Assembly: GCF_008692845.1 (NCBI RefSeq)
Contig: NZ_VXJW01000019.1
Location: 1 to 50,714, forward strand
Direction of reading: 5' to 3'
DNA from: Salmonella enterica subsp. arizonae
GTDB taxonomy: Bacteria > Pseudomonadota > Gammaproteobacteria > Enterobacterales > Enterobacteriaceae
Length of the DNA stretch: 50,714 nt
The position numbers were made by a program, and so were the translations under genes. The notes below the pieces were generated by a model that saw only the letters and a program-made list of their open reading frames with translations, did not search any database and was not told the origin of the DNA. Shown here one piece after another: positions 27,539 to 37,264 of this stretch. Each line of letters opens with the position of its first letter. Position 1 is the first letter of the stretch.

Positions 27539-28366
27539 CTAAATAAAATCATTAAGTATTTGTTTTATTTTTAATAAAACTATGCTATTTAAATCTGACG
27601 CGTCATGATAAACGACAATGTTTTTATTATATTCTTTTATTGGCGTTTTTTTTATTCCATTGAGATTGTAGAACTGTGCTAACTTAGATGAGAACAAACC
27701 ATGGCCTTCACCACTTTTTACTTTATAGATCAAAGTGGAGGGGTCGTGGTTATGTTCAATGAAATTAATGCTGTATAAATAATTTTCTAAGGTTTTAGAA
27801 AATCTATTTTTCAGAGAGTTAATATGAATTTCTTTACATACGAATAGATTATTATTTTTAGAAATAAATGGCGACAGCAGAGTCAAACCGCCAGTTGGCC
27901 ATATGGATTTATTTTCATCTGGGACATCCACTATATTTTTGAGAGATATAAATATTTTATTTTCGTTTTTAAGAGAGAGTAGGTGCTCAGGTGTAATAAT
28001 TGTATGTTCAACTCGGAATTCAAAACCTGGGACCTCAATGAAATCCCGCAAAAATTTTACAAAAGTTAGAGGGAAACAACTATCGAAGATTACTGTATAG
28101 AGTTTTAGGTTTTTTATTTTCTCCAGTTTTAATAGCTCTTCATATAGTGGTTTGCATTTTTTATAATATTCTAGTGCCAGAGGAGTGGGTATTAAGTCAT
28201 TATGTTTTCTGACAAATAATTTGTCATCTAAATATTCTTCAATTTCAGTGATTGCTTTGCTTAATGGCGAACGTGTAATACACAATTCTTCGGAAGCGCT
28301 GGCAAAAGAGCGCTTTTCCATAATTGCTATAAAATATCTTAATTTTTTTGAAATAAAAATTCCCAT
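27539..28366 (-). CDS. LysR-type transcriptional regulator of the Tc island
   Basis: 275 aa from the ATG at 28366, chosen because AAGGAG (28371-28377) sits just upstream; the longer frame to 28387 would swallow this ribosome site. The N-terminal winged helix-turn-helix is clear (LRYFIAIMEKRSFASASEEL, then SPLSKAITEIEEYLDDKLFVRK). The C-terminal effector domain is lysine- and isoleucine-rich and AT-rich (well below the core genes in G+C), a sign of transfer. LysR-type regulators (TcaR1/TcaR2) precede the toxin genes in Yersinia Tc islands, so this is the likely local regulator of the toxin and possibly of the lysis pair. Its ligand is unknown. Confidence 0.88.
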   Translation of the reverse strand: MGIFISKKLRYFIAIMEKRSFASASEELCITRSPLSKAITEIEEYLDDKLFVRKHNDLIPTPLALEYYKKCKPLYEELLKLEKIKNLKLYTVIFDSCFPLTFVKFLRDFIEVPGFEFRVEHTIITPEHLLSLKNENKIFISLKNIVDVPDENKSIWPTGGLTLLSPFISKNNNLFVCKEIHINSLKNRFSKTLENYLYSINFIEHNHDPSTLIYKVKSGEGHGLFSSKLAQFYNLNGIKKTPIKEYNKNIVVYHDASDLNSIVLLKIKQILNDFI

Positions 28367-28718
28367 ATTTGCTCCTTCAATGTTCAATAATAATTGAATT
28401 TTTCTATTTACAGGTAATTCTAATTTGAAATTTTTATTGAAATTATTTCTTTTTGGATATTTTTAGTGCAAAAATTATAAATGTTAATGTTTATTATAAT
28501 TGGTTTGTAATATATGCTATTAGGATGTTGAGGATTTGAGGTAAATTCATGAGTATGGTGGCGTTTACAGTAAGATTAGTGTCATTTCTTTGACTGTGGT
28601 TTTGGCATTCTTTATCTGAGTAGTGGTGGGTGGGCTGCTTTGATTACCACAGGGCGCGCCGTTCTTTGGTCCAAAAAATCCGACTGTAAACGGGTATTAT
28701 CGATAACTACAGGCATTA
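28367..28718. other. Intergenic stretch between lysR and proL, right end of the island
   Basis: AT-rich from 28367 to about 28600, then rising in G+C up to the tRNA terminator. It should contain the lysR promoter. I see no integrase, no clear ORF and no repeat of the tRNA 3' end. The island/core junction is probably here. Confidence 0.4.
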
Positions 28719-28753
28719 AAAAACCCGCAAACTCTGAGAGAATGCGGGTTTTT
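28719..28753 (-). terminator. Terminator of the tRNA-Pro gene
   Basis: An 11-bp stem AAAAACCCGCA / TGCGGGTTTTT with a 13-nt loop lies 43 bp beyond the tRNA 3' end. On the minus strand the hairpin runs into the T-rich end expected of an intrinsic terminator. Confidence 0.8.
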
Positions 28754-28795
28754 AAGGGGTTTCTGTATGTATCCGATACATCCAGAATAATAATT

Positions 28796-28872
28796 TGGTC
28801 GGCACGAGAGGATTTGAACCTCCGACCCCCGACACCCCATGACGGTGCGCTACCAGGCTGCGCTACGTGCCG
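28796..28872 (-). tRNA. proL: tRNA-Pro (anticodon GGG)
   Basis: 77 nt on the minus strand, from CGGCACGTAGCGCAGCCTGG to the encoded CCA (28796-28798). The acceptor stem pairs CGGCACG with CGTGCCG. The T arm GGAGGTTCAAATCCTC is canonical, and the anticodon loop reads ATGGGGT, giving GGG. The 3' end faces the Tc island, the usual geometry when a tRNA gene has served as an integration site. In S. Typhimurium the same narP-proL interval, as I recall it, carries a phage-derived region with sspH2. Confidence 0.95.
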
Positions 28873-28945
28873 ACTTGTGGGTGCTAATACTACCGCTTTC
28901 CATCGCGAATGCAAGGGGAAGCGGTGCTAACTGATTCATAATTAA

Positions 28946-30706
28946 TCAGTTAGCGATAAAACGTTTCTCATCTGTTAGCACTTGCAACAGCAGACTGAGC
29001 TGCGGCTTCTGATCTTTGATCTGCTCGCCGTGTAAGTCATATGTCTGATAATTACCGTTATTATTGAGCACCAGGGTCATTTGCGGCGTCGTAATTGCCA
29101 GCGTACTGCCGTCTGCCGCCGTTACCCAGTTATGGCGACGTGGAACGGTAAAGATATCCTGGCCCTGCGAATATTCGTTCGCTGGTGTGCTGACGTGTAA
29201 CAGGCGCTGCATCAACGTGGTCATCACATCGGTATGGTCGGTAAGCACATTAATACGCTGCGCAGGCGTCCCCGGCCAGTGGATCACCAGTGGCACTTGT
29301 AGATGTCCTCGCGACCAGGCGAAACGGTTTTCTTCCGGCGTCAGCGGTATGCCGCGACCTGCGGTAATGATCACGACGGTATTGTCGAGTTTACCTGCTT
29401 CCCGCAGCGCATTCAGAACCCGATTGATTTGCGCATCGACGCCGCTGGCGGCGCTGGCGTATCGTTTAACAAAATTCTTCTGATTACTGTCGTCAATGTT
29501 AGTACCGTTAAACGATACCCATGAGAACCAGCGATTATCTTCTTGCGCATAGCGTCCAAGCCAGTCTATCCATTGGCTGGCCGTCTGCGCATCAGATTGC
29601 GTTTGCGCTGCCGGCATTGAGAAATCTGACAGTAACGCCTGACGATAAAGTGGACTGGTGAAGCCATCCGAAGAAAATAGTCCCAGTTGGTAGCCTTGCT
29701 GATTCAAGGCGGTAATGAGCGCCGCTGGTGTTCTGGTAGATAATACGCCATCCATGTAGCCCGGCGATACACCATAGAACAGGCCGAAAATACCATTGTC
29801 AGTGGTATTACCTGAACTCATATGACGGGTGAAGTTGATGTTTTGCCCTGCGAATTTAGCAAGCTCCGGCATCTGCTTCTCAAATCGAGAATAGTTCAGG
29901 CCGTCTACGGTAATGAGCAGCACATTCTGACCGGTGCCCATGTCGCGATAGTGCAAATCGCTGAGCGGGTATTGTACGGAGACCGCTTCCGGATTGCCTT
30001 GCTCTACCAAGCGGCGCTGGTACTCCTGCGCATCCAGCAGGCCGTGTTTTTCAAGAAAACGTCGAGCCGTCATCGGATAAGAGAGCGGCAGGTTTGCTCG
30101 CTGCATGGTAATCGGACGGTAAAAATTAGCGTCTGCCCAGATATAGATAAGGTGCGATGCGATAAAGGAGACAAAGAAGAATACCGCAAGTGGCCTTGCG
30201 AAATGGCGACGTCGCGTGAGACTGCGCAGCTTTTGCCAGCTCCATGTCGCAAATAACATCTCGATCAATAAGATAACCGGCACGCTAATAAACATAAGCT
30301 GCCAGTCACGCGCCATTTCGTTCTGGTCAGGGTTGATGACCAGTTCCCAGACGATGGGATTAAGATGCAGGTGAAAACGGGTAAAGACTTCGCTGTCGAT
30401 AAGCAACAACGTCATTCCCGCAGTCGCCAGAATGGCCGATAAGAACCGCATCAGTCGCTGGGACATCACAATAAATGTGAGCGGAAAAATAATAAGCAAA
30501 TAGGTGGCGAACACCAGAAAGCTAAAGTGCCCGACAATGCTCAGGTAAGAGTATATGCGACCCACAAGCGTTGTCGGCCAGTCGGCGACAAACAGGTAAC
30601 GGCTACCGAGCAGCGTAGCCAATAGTATATTGAACAGAGCGAACCAGTGCCCCCAGCTAACCATCTGGGAGACTTTTTCACGGTAGCGCTGACGATGAGT
30701 TACCAT
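28946..30706 (-). CDS. yejM: YejM/PbgA (LapC), inner-membrane regulator of lipid A synthesis
   Basis: 586 aa from the ATG at 30706 (MVTHRQRYREKV...), the known length; the open frame extends upstream to 30820 but that part overlaps yejL. Five N-terminal membrane segments occupy about residues 20-190. They are followed by a periplasmic linker and a sulfatase/alkaline-phosphatase-like domain with NVLLITVDGLNYSR and SSGNTTDNGIFGLFYG. The protein senses lipopolysaccharide in the periplasmic leaflet and controls LapB/FtsH-dependent turnover of LpxC. It follows yejL by 31 bp and is likely cotranscribed with it. Confidence 0.95.
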   Translation of the reverse strand: MVTHRQRYREKVSQMVSWGHWFALFNILLATLLGSRYLFVADWPTTLVGRIYSYLSIVGHFSFLVFATYLLIIFPLTFIVMSQRLMRFLSAILATAGMTLLLIDSEVFTRFHLHLNPIVWELVINPDQNEMARDWQLMFISVPVILLIEMLFATWSWQKLRSLTRRRHFARPLAVFFFVSFIASHLIYIWADANFYRPITMQRANLPLSYPMTARRFLEKHGLLDAQEYQRRLVEQGNPEAVSVQYPLSDLHYRDMGTGQNVLLITVDGLNYSRFEKQMPELAKFAGQNINFTRHMSSGNTTDNGIFGLFYGVSPGYMDGVLSTRTPAALITALNQQGYQLGLFSSDGFTSPLYRQALLSDFSMPAAQTQSDAQTASQWIDWLGRYAQEDNRWFSWVSFNGTNIDDSNQKNFVKRYASAASGVDAQINRVLNALREAGKLDNTVVIITAGRGIPLTPEENRFAWSRGHLQVPLVIHWPGTPAQRINVLTDHTDVMTTLMQRLLHVSTPANEYSQGQDIFTVPRRHNWVTAADGSTLAITTPQMTLVLNNNGNYQTYDLHGEQIKDQKPQLSLLLQVLTDEKRFIAN

Positions 30707-30737
30707 ACCTGTCGTTTGTTTCTCCGGAGTCGGCTTT

Positions 30738-30965
30738 TTAGTGCGCTTTGTCTTCGCTAATCGAAGACTGTAATGCGCGGGTAAAAGAGTTCGCAATCGC
30801 CTGGCGTTGAGCCGGCGCAATGCTGGTATTGATAAGGTTGGTGACCATGTTTCCCAGCACCATCAGGGAAAGATCGGTCGGCGCCTTATGTTTTTCCAGT
30901 ACGCTGAGCAAATCGCTCAGTAATTGTTCAACATGTTCATCACTATAGCGGGAGAGTTGTGGCAT
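30738..30965 (-). CDS. yejL: YejL, small conserved protein (UPF0352)
   Basis: 75 aa, [20 protein letters not shown]..., matching the enterobacterial YejL family in length and sequence. It is predicted all-helical and cytoplasmic; its function is not established. It is divergent from yejK and upstream of yejM on the same strand. Confidence 0.93.
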   Translation of the reverse strand: MPQLSRYSDEHVEQLLSDLLSVLEKHKAPTDLSLMVLGNMVTNLINTSIAPAQRQAIANSFTRALQSSISEDKAH

Positions 30966-31144
30966 AAATCAAAATCTGTTTGTTCATGAAAGGGCAATAT
31001 ATTACCGTAGCAACAGTTTTTTTTCTGCATTTTTATCCCCTGAATCATTCGCGTTATGGATAACGCCTGAAATGACAGGGCGATCGCTTGCGTCTTCCGG
31101 TAGGCGGTGGTTGAATACCGCCCGGTCTTAAAGGAGAGTTTATC

Positions 31145-32152
31145 ATGAGTCTGGATATCAACCAGATTGCCCTGCACCAGCTTATCAAGCGTGATGAGCA
31201 AAATCTTGAACTGGTCTTGCGCGATTCATTGCTGGAGCCAACAGCCACCGTTGTCGAAATGGTGGCTGAACTGCATCGGGTCTATAGCGCCAAGAATAAG
31301 GCGTATGGACTGTTTAACGAAGAGAGTGAACTGGCGCAGGCGCTGCGGTTGCAACGTCAGGGAGAAGAAGATTTTCTCGCTTTTAGCCGGGCAGCGACCG
31401 GACGCTTGCGTGACGAACTGACGAAATATCCCTTTGCGGACGGCGGCATTGTGCTGTTCTGCCACTATCGCTATCTGGCGGTGGAGTATCTGCTGGTTGC
31501 GGTACTGAACAACCTGAGCAGTATGCGGGTGAATGAAAATCTGGACATTAACCCGACGCATTACCTTGATATTAACCATGCGGATATCGTAGCGCGTATC
31601 GATCTTACCGAGTGGGAAACAAATCCGGAATCGACCCGTTATCTGACGTTTCTGAAAGGGCGGGTAGGGCGCAAGGTCGCTGACTTCTTTATGGATTTCC
31701 TCGGCGCCAGCGAAGGGCTGAATGCAAAAGCGCAGAACCGCGGTCTGTTGCAGGCGGTGGATGATTTCACTGCAGAAGCGCAGTTGGATAAAGCAGAACG
31801 ACAGAACGTGCGTCGGCAGGTTTACAGCTACTGCAACGAGCGGTTACAAGCCGGGGAAGAGATTGAGCTGGAATCGCTATCGAAGGAGCTTTCCTGCGTC
31901 AGTGAGGTAAGCTTCAGCGAATTTACTGCCGAAAAAGGTTATGAGCTGGAAGAGAGCTTTCCGGCTGATCGGAGTACGCTACGCCAGCTAACGAAATATG
32001 CCGGAAGCGGCGGCGGGTTAACCATTAACTTTGATGCGATGCTACTGGGTGAGCGGATTTTCTGGGATCCAGCGACCGATACGCTGACCATCAAAGGAAC
32101 GCCGCCGAATTTGCGCGATCAGTTGCAACGTCGCGCATCGGGCGGAAAGTAA
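31145..32152 (+). CDS. yejK: YejK, nucleoid-associated protein (NdpA family)
   Basis: 335 aa with the family N-terminus [20 protein letters not shown]. It is a spermidine nucleoid fraction protein, thought to associate with the chromosome and reported to influence topoisomerase activity. A clear ribosome site (AAGGAG) precedes the ATG. It is divergently transcribed from yejL-yejM; the 179-bp gap holds both promoters. REP-like repeats and a strong bidirectional terminator follow. Confidence 0.94.
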   Translation: MSLDINQIALHQLIKRDEQNLELVLRDSLLEPTATVVEMVAELHRVYSAKNKAYGLFNEESELAQALRLQRQGEEDFLAFSRAATGRLRDELTKYPFADGGIVLFCHYRYLAVEYLLVAVLNNLSSMRVNENLDINPTHYLDINHADIVARIDLTEWETNPESTRYLTFLKGRVGRKVADFFMDFLGASEGLNAKAQNRGLLQAVDDFTAEAQLDKAERQNVRRQVYSYCNERLQAGEEIELESLSKELSCVSEVSFSEFTAEKGYELEESFPADRSTLRQLTKYAGSGGGLTINFDAMLLGERIFWDPATDTLTIKGTPPNLRDQLQRRASGGK

Positions 32153-32158
32153 CGGTTT

Positions 32159-32227
32159 ATAGGCTGATAAGCATAGCGTCATCAGGCTATAATGCGGTGC
32201 GCGACGTAAATGCCTTATCCGCCCTGC
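32159..32227. repeat. REP/BIME-like palindromic repeats
   Basis: TAGGCTGATAAGCATAGCGTCATCAGGCTA followed by GCGGTGCGCGACGTAAATGCCTTATCCGCC look like two REP-type units in opposite orientation, as commonly found after enterobacterial operons. Assigned by pattern only. Confidence 0.5.
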
Positions 32228-32250
32228 GTATTGTCAGGGACCGAGGCCAA

Positions 32251-32298
32251 AAAAGGGCATAAAAAACTCCGCCGAAGCGGAGTTTTTTATGCCCTTTT
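32251..32298. terminator. Bidirectional terminator between yejK and rplY
   Basis: A perfect 22-bp inverted repeat (AAAAGGGCATAAAAAACTCC... ) with a CGAA tetraloop. The GC stem CTCCGC/GCGGAG is flanked by A and T runs, so it ends transcripts in both directions. It lies 5 bp beyond the rplY stop codon. Confidence 0.92.
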
Positions 32299-32303
32299 GG
32301 CGA

Positions 32304-32588
<285 letters not shown>

Positions 32589-32712
32589 TTAAATCTCTCT
32601 TTAATAATTCCTGCTACAGGCGACCCAGCAACAGGTAAGTGATCTGCTTTGCGTATGCAAAAGCGGGCGAGATTCTATACTCAAATCGCCGTTACATCAA
32701 TGAAAAGTGCGA

Positions 32713-34473
32713 TTAGCCACGTAATTCGTGCGCCCGGCGGAAGCGGCCTTCATAATCGAACACTTTTTCACGCACCTGCCAGTACTGGCCTTTCATCCGC
32801 GCGACCACAAAATCGGGATGCCGCAACAGCGCCTGCTGCGCCACAATATCCGCCGCCGTGATCCAGCGTAAAGGAACGCCGGGCGTGCGGGTATGCGGGC
32901 GAATAAATAGCTGTTCGAAAGCGGTACGCTGGGCAGGCGTGTGCAAGCGGAAGCGCTCACTTACATTTGCGCCGTCCTCGTCATAGTAGGTGATTTTCAG
33001 CCATTCGCCTTTCTCGTCCTGCCCATGCTGCATCGTCATTCCGCTACAGCGCAGGACTAACGCATCCTTGAGCCTGAGCGCCGCTTTTAACATATCGTCC
33101 GGGTCGACCAGAATGGCGTCACATTCCCGGCAGCGTCGGGCGGCAATATCGTTTTCGGCATTACACTGCGGGCAGTTTTTGAAGCGAAAGCGAAAATCGC
33201 ACTGCTCGCGATGGCCGTCGTCATCGTCAAACCAGCCCTGACAGCGACGGCCAAAGTGCTCAATCAGCGTGCCGTCGGCAGTGGTTTTCCCCCAGAAGGT
33301 GTTGGCAAAGCCGCAGGCCGGGCAAAATACCTGGACAGGGACGTTATCGCTTTTTCCCTTCGGGCTACCGACCTCCGGGGCATACAGGTCGTGCGGATTG
33401 CCAGCGTAATCAAGAATCAGGCAATCGGTCTTTCCCGGCGCAAGGCGCAGACCACGCCCGACAATTTGTTGGTAAAGACTAACTGACTCAGTGGGACGTA
33501 GAATCGCGATGAGATCAACGTGTGGGGCGTCAAAGCCGGTGGTCAGCACCGAGACGTTAACCAGATAGCGAAAACGCTGCGCCTTGAAATTATCAATCAG
33601 CGCGTCGCGCTCGGGCCCTGGCGTATCGCCGGTAATCAGCGCCGCGTCGTCCGCCGGAAGCAGACCGACAATCTCTTTCGCATGTTCGACCGTGGCGGCG
33701 AAAATCATCACGCCTTTGCGCCCCTGCGCAAATTCCATAATCTGGCTGATGATGTGCGGCGTAATCCGCTGCTGCTTTTTCAGCTCGCGGTTCAGGTCGG
33801 CTTCGCTGAACAGCCCATTGCTTTGGGCCTGCAGGCGGCTGAAATCGTATTGGACCACTGGCATATCAAGCCGCTCAGGCGGCGTCAGATAGCCGTGTTT
33901 AATCATATAGCGCAGCGGCAGTTCATAAATACAGTCGCGAAACAGAGCGTTGTCGTTGCCGCGCACCATACCGTGATAATGAAATTGATAAATCCAGCCT
34001 TTTCCGAGGCGGAAGGGCGTGGCGGTTAGCCCAAGCAGACGTATGTGAGGATTAACTTTACTCAGGTGAGTGAGGATTTGCTGATACTGACTGTCTTCAT
34101 CGTCGCCGATGCGGTGGCATTCATCGACAATCAACAGTGAAAACTCTCCCTTAAAGGCGTCAAGATTACGCGCCACCGACTGTACGCTGCCGAACACGAC
34201 TTTGCCCTGACTCTCTTTACGTTTGAGTCCGGCGGCGAAAATATCCGCTTCCAGCCCCAGCGCGCAATATTTGGCGTGGTTCTGCGCGACCAGCTCTTTC
34301 ACATGCGCCAGCACCAGTACCCGTCCGCGGGCGACGCGCGCCAGTTCGGCGATCACCAGGCTTTTACCTGCGCCGGTCGGTAGAACAATCACGGCGGGCG
34401 TACGGTGGCGGCGAAAGTGGCTGAGCGTGGCGTCTACGGCTTCTTGTTGGTAGGGGCGGAGTGTAAAAATCAT
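32713..34473 (-). CDS. radD: RadD (YejH), putative DNA repair helicase
   Basis: 586 aa, the length of E. coli RadD. Superfamily 2 helicase with Walker A PTGAGKS (32-38), DECH box (117-120) and a C-terminal helicase domain ([31 protein letters not shown]). A Cys-rich zinc module follows ([25 protein letters not shown]). RadD is involved in recombination intermediates and double-strand break repair and interacts with SSB. It is divergent from rsuA. Confidence 0.95.
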   Translation of the reverse strand: MIFTLRPYQQEAVDATLSHFRRHRTPAVIVLPTGAGKSLVIAELARVARGRVLVLAHVKELVAQNHAKYCALGLEADIFAAGLKRKESQGKVVFGSVQSVARNLDAFKGEFSLLIVDECHRIGDDEDSQYQQILTHLSKVNPHIRLLGLTATPFRLGKGWIYQFHYHGMVRGNDNALFRDCIYELPLRYMIKHGYLTPPERLDMPVVQYDFSRLQAQSNGLFSEADLNRELKKQQRITPHIISQIMEFAQGRKGVMIFAATVEHAKEIVGLLPADDAALITGDTPGPERDALIDNFKAQRFRYLVNVSVLTTGFDAPHVDLIAILRPTESVSLYQQIVGRGLRLAPGKTDCLILDYAGNPHDLYAPEVGSPKGKSDNVPVQVFCPACGFANTFWGKTTADGTLIEHFGRRCQGWFDDDDGHREQCDFRFRFKNCPQCNAENDIAARRCRECDAILVDPDDMLKAALRLKDALVLRCSGMTMQHGQDEKGEWLKITYYDEDGANVSERFRLHTPAQRTAFEQLFIRPHTRTPGVPLRWITAADIVAQQALLRHPDFVVARMKGQYWQVREKVFDYEGRFRRAHELRG

Positions 34474-34624
34474 GGTCTCACTACGTTAAACGGTTCCGGG
34501 AATAGTATGCCATGAATCATTTCCCTTGAGGGATATAGTTAGCCCGCTATACTGAGCGGATAGCAATTCCCTTTTTTCGGGTAGAATGCCCGATTTCCGT
34601 ATTATTACAGGCTAAATCACACAC

Positions 34625-35320
34625 ATGCGACTTGATAAATTTATCGCTCAGCAGCTTGGCGTCAGCCGCGCTATTGCCGGGCGTGAAATTCGTGGTAACC
34701 GCGTTACCGTCGATGGCGACATCATTAAAAATGCGGCCTTCAAACTGCTCCCGGAACATGCGGTTGCGTATGACGGCAATCCCTTAGCGCAGCAACACGG
34801 GCCACGCTATTTTATGCTTAACAAGCCGCAGGGATACGTTTGTTCAACCGATGATCCCGATCATCCAACGGTGCTGTATTTCCTGGATGAGCCGGTGGCG
34901 TATAAGCTGCATGCCGCAGGACGTCTGGATATCGATACTACCGGTCTGGTGTTAATGACAGATGACGGTCAGTGGTCGCACCGCATTACGTCGCCGCGCC
35001 ATCACTGTGAAAAAACCTATCTGGTGACCCTGGAATCTCCGGTTACGGACGATACGGCGGCGCAGTTTGCTAAAGGTGTGCAACTGCATAATGAAAAAGA
35101 ACTCACCAAACCCGCTACGCTGGAGGTGGTAACGCCTGTGCAGGTCCGTCTGACCATCAGCGAAGGGCGTTATCATCAGGTGAAGCGGATGTTTGCCGCG
35201 GTAGGTAATCACGTTGTGGAACTGCACCGCGAACGGATTGGCGCCATTACGCTGGATGAGGATTTGGCTCCCGGCGAGTATCGCCCGTTGACTGAAGAAG
35301 AAATCGCCAGCGTCGGCTAA
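34625..35320 (+). CDS. rsuA: RsuA, 16S rRNA pseudouridine(516) synthase
   Basis: 231 aa, equal to E. coli RsuA. The N-terminal S4 RNA-binding domain ([20 protein letters not shown]) is followed by the catalytic domain with the active aspartate D102 in [14 protein letters not shown] and the [16 protein letters not shown] motif. It makes pseudouridine 516 in 16S rRNA. Followed 27 bp later by bcr on the same strand, the conserved order. Confidence 0.97.
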   Translation: MRLDKFIAQQLGVSRAIAGREIRGNRVTVDGDIIKNAAFKLLPEHAVAYDGNPLAQQHGPRYFMLNKPQGYVCSTDDPDHPTVLYFLDEPVAYKLHAAGRLDIDTTGLVLMTDDGQWSHRITSPRHHCEKTYLVTLESPVTDDTAAQFAKGVQLHNEKELTKPATLEVVTPVQVRLTISEGRYHQVKRMFAAVGNHVVELHRERIGAITLDEDLAPGEYRPLTEEEIASVG

Positions 35321-35347
35321 CTATCCCTTTAAATTCAGGAGCTTGAT

Positions 35348-36538
35348 GTGACCACCCGGCAGCACTCTTCCTTTGCCATTGTCTTTATTCTTGGCCTGTT
35401 GGCCATGTTAATGCCGCTGTCGATTGATATGTATCTTCCGGCGCTGCCGGTAATTTCTGAACAATTCGGCGTGCCTGCCGGTAGCGCGCAGTTGACGCTC
35501 AGTACCTATATTCTGGGGTTTGCGCTGGGTCAGCTTATCTATGGGCCGATGGCGGATAGCCTCGGGCGTAAGCCGGTCATTCTGGGCGGGACGTTGGTAT
35601 TTGCCGCAGCGGCGGTCGCCTGTGCGTTGGCGCAGACTAACGATCAACTGATCGTGATGCGTTTCTTTCACGGTTTGGCGGCAGCGGCGGCAAGCGTTGT
35701 CATCAATGCGCTGATGCGGGATATTTATCCAAAGGAAGAGTTTTCGCGCATGATGTCATTTGTCATGCTGGTCACAACGATAGCGCCGTTAATGGCGCCA
35801 ATTATCGGCGGCTGGGTGTTGGTATGGTTAAGCTGGCACTATATCTTCTGGATACTGGCCATCGCGGCGATTCTGGCGTCAGTCATGATCTTTGCGCTGA
35901 TTAAAGAGACGCTCCCAGTTGAGCGGCGTCAGTCCTTTCATATTCGTACCATAATAGGTAACTTTGCCGCGTTGTTTCGTCACAAACGCGTACTGAGCTA
36001 TATGCTGGCTAGCGGGTTTAGTTTTGCCGGTATGTTCTCTTTTTTGAGCGCGGGGCCCTTTGTCTATATCGAAATTAATCATGTTCCGCCGCAGGATTTC
36101 GGCTACTACTTCGCCTTGAACATCATATTCCTGTTTGTGATGACGTTTATCAACAGCCGTTTTGTCAGACGGGTAGGGGCGCAGAACATGTTTCGGGCCG
36201 GGCTATGGATTCAGTTTGCGATGGCGGCGTGGATGGTTTTTAGCGCGCTGATGGGCATTGGATTCTGGGCGCTGGTGGTCGGCGTTGCGGCGTTTGTCGG
36301 CTGTGTGTCGATGGTTTCGTCCAATGCGATGGCGGTCATTTTAGATGAGTTTCCGCATATGGCCGGGACGGCGTCTTCACTGGCGGGCACTTTCCGCTTT
36401 GGTATTGGCGCCATCGTCGGCGCGTTGCTGTCGTTGGCTACCTTTACCAGCGCCTGGCCGATGATCTGGTCGATTGCGCTTTGCGCCACCTGTTCAATTC
36501 TGTTTTATCTCCACGCCAGCCGTCCCAAAAAGCGGTGA
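35348..36538 (+). CDS. bcr: Bcr, MFS multidrug (bicyclomycin/sulfonamide) efflux transporter
   Basis: 396 aa from a GTG start with AGGAG a few bases upstream; the sequence [13 protein letters not shown] is the family start. Twelve membrane segments. The DHA1 motif A is visible in [16 protein letters not shown]. It is a proton-driven drug exporter of the inner membrane that also exports L-cysteine in E. coli. Likely cotranscribed with rsuA. Confidence 0.95.
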   Translation: MTTRQHSSFAIVFILGLLAMLMPLSIDMYLPALPVISEQFGVPAGSAQLTLSTYILGFALGQLIYGPMADSLGRKPVILGGTLVFAAAAVACALAQTNDQLIVMRFFHGLAAAAASVVINALMRDIYPKEEFSRMMSFVMLVTTIAPLMAPIIGGWVLVWLSWHYIFWILAIAAILASVMIFALIKETLPVERRQSFHIRTIIGNFAALFRHKRVLSYMLASGFSFAGMFSFLSAGPFVYIEINHVPPQDFGYYFALNIIFLFVMTFINSRFVRRVGAQNMFRAGLWIQFAMAAWMVFSALMGIGFWALVVGVAAFVGCVSMVSSNAMAVILDEFPHMAGTASSLAGTFRFGIGAIVGALLSLATFTSAWPMIWSIALCATCSILFYLHASRPKKR

Positions 36539-36544
36539 CTGGCG

Positions 36545-36584
36545 TAGTGTCCCTCAATGGCGGCTAAAGCGTGGAGGGACACTA
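36545..36584. terminator. Hairpin downstream of bcr
   Basis: An 11-bp stem (TAGTGTCCCTC / GAGGGACACTA) beginning a few bases after the bcr stop codon. It lacks a T tract, so its role as terminator is likely but not certain. Confidence 0.5.
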
Positions 36585-36621
36585 TCAGATACACGATGAC
36601 AAAGCTAAACGGCTTTCGTAT

Positions 36622-36635
36622 TTGATGTATATCAA
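36622..36635. promoter_or_regulatory. Consensus FNR box in the bcr-yejG gap
   Basis: TTGATGTATATCAA matches the FNR consensus TTGAT-N4-ATCAA perfectly. It lies about 280 bp upstream of yejG in a 378-bp gap that otherwise holds no clear gene. Confidence 0.5.
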
Positions 36636-36916
36636 TTACCACTTCATCATTTCTCTTTTTTATGTTTATTTTATGTAAAATCTATTTGTGTAAAAAGTCA
36701 CATCATTGTAGTTAAAAAGGTTGAGTTAGATCGCAGAAACGGGTACATATAGCCCGCCGTTATCTCCGCGCCGGTAAAAATATTTTAATACCTGCTTACT
36801 GTTAAGCCACTGGCGGAGATATGGGCGTTAGCAATCTGTTTAAGGACGGATTGTCAATGATGTGTTAATATTGATGTAAATAAATTGTGAAGTGATTGTG
36901 CTTCCGGGGAAAGAAA

Positions 36917-37261
36917 GTGAATACATTACAGCTCTCAATTGTTCATCGCCTGCCACAAAACTATCGCTGGTCGACGGGTTTTGCGGGGTCAAAGGTTGAA
37001 CCGATTCCGCAAAATGGGCAGAGCATCGAGAATAGTCTGGTGGCGCTTAAACTGTTGAGCCCGGCAGGCGATAGCGCGTGGTCAGTGATGCATAAGCTCA
37101 GCCAGGCGCTAAGCGACATTGAAGTTCCTTGCTCCGTACTGGAATGCGAAGGGGAGCCGTGCCTGTTTGTTAATCGTCAGGATGAGTTTGCCGCCACCTG
37201 TCGGCTAAAAAATTTCGGTGTGGCGATAGCGGAACCTTTTTCTAACAATAATCCTTTTTAA
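36917..37261 (+). CDS. yejG: YejG, conserved protein of unknown function
   Basis: 114 aa from a GTG start at 36917 ([18 protein letters not shown]...), with GGGGAAAG upstream. This matches the E. coli protein length; the longer open frame starting at 36896 is not supported. No membrane segments or known catalytic motif. It converges on yejF, whose stop lies 3 bp away. Confidence 0.92.
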   Translation: MNTLQLSIVHRLPQNYRWSTGFAGSKVEPIPQNGQSIENSLVALKLLSPAGDSAWSVMHKLSQALSDIEVPCSVLECEGEPCLFVNRQDEFAATCRLKNFGVAIAEPFSNNNPF

Positions 37262-37264
37262 GCG

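Noticed and set aside
28796..28872. Attachment-site duplication of the tRNA-Pro 3' end
   Set aside because: I looked for GGTCGGCACGAGAGG-like sequence in the island and near narP and saw none, so no att pair is claimed.
28612..28914. 100-codon minus-strand frame over the tRNA-Pro gene
   Set aside because: It reads through the tRNA and its terminator; composition reflects the tRNA, not protein coding.
36822..36869. 15-codon ATG frame upstream of yejG as a leader peptide
   Set aside because: The GGAG is only two bases from the ATG, too close to work, and no regulatory codon pattern is present.
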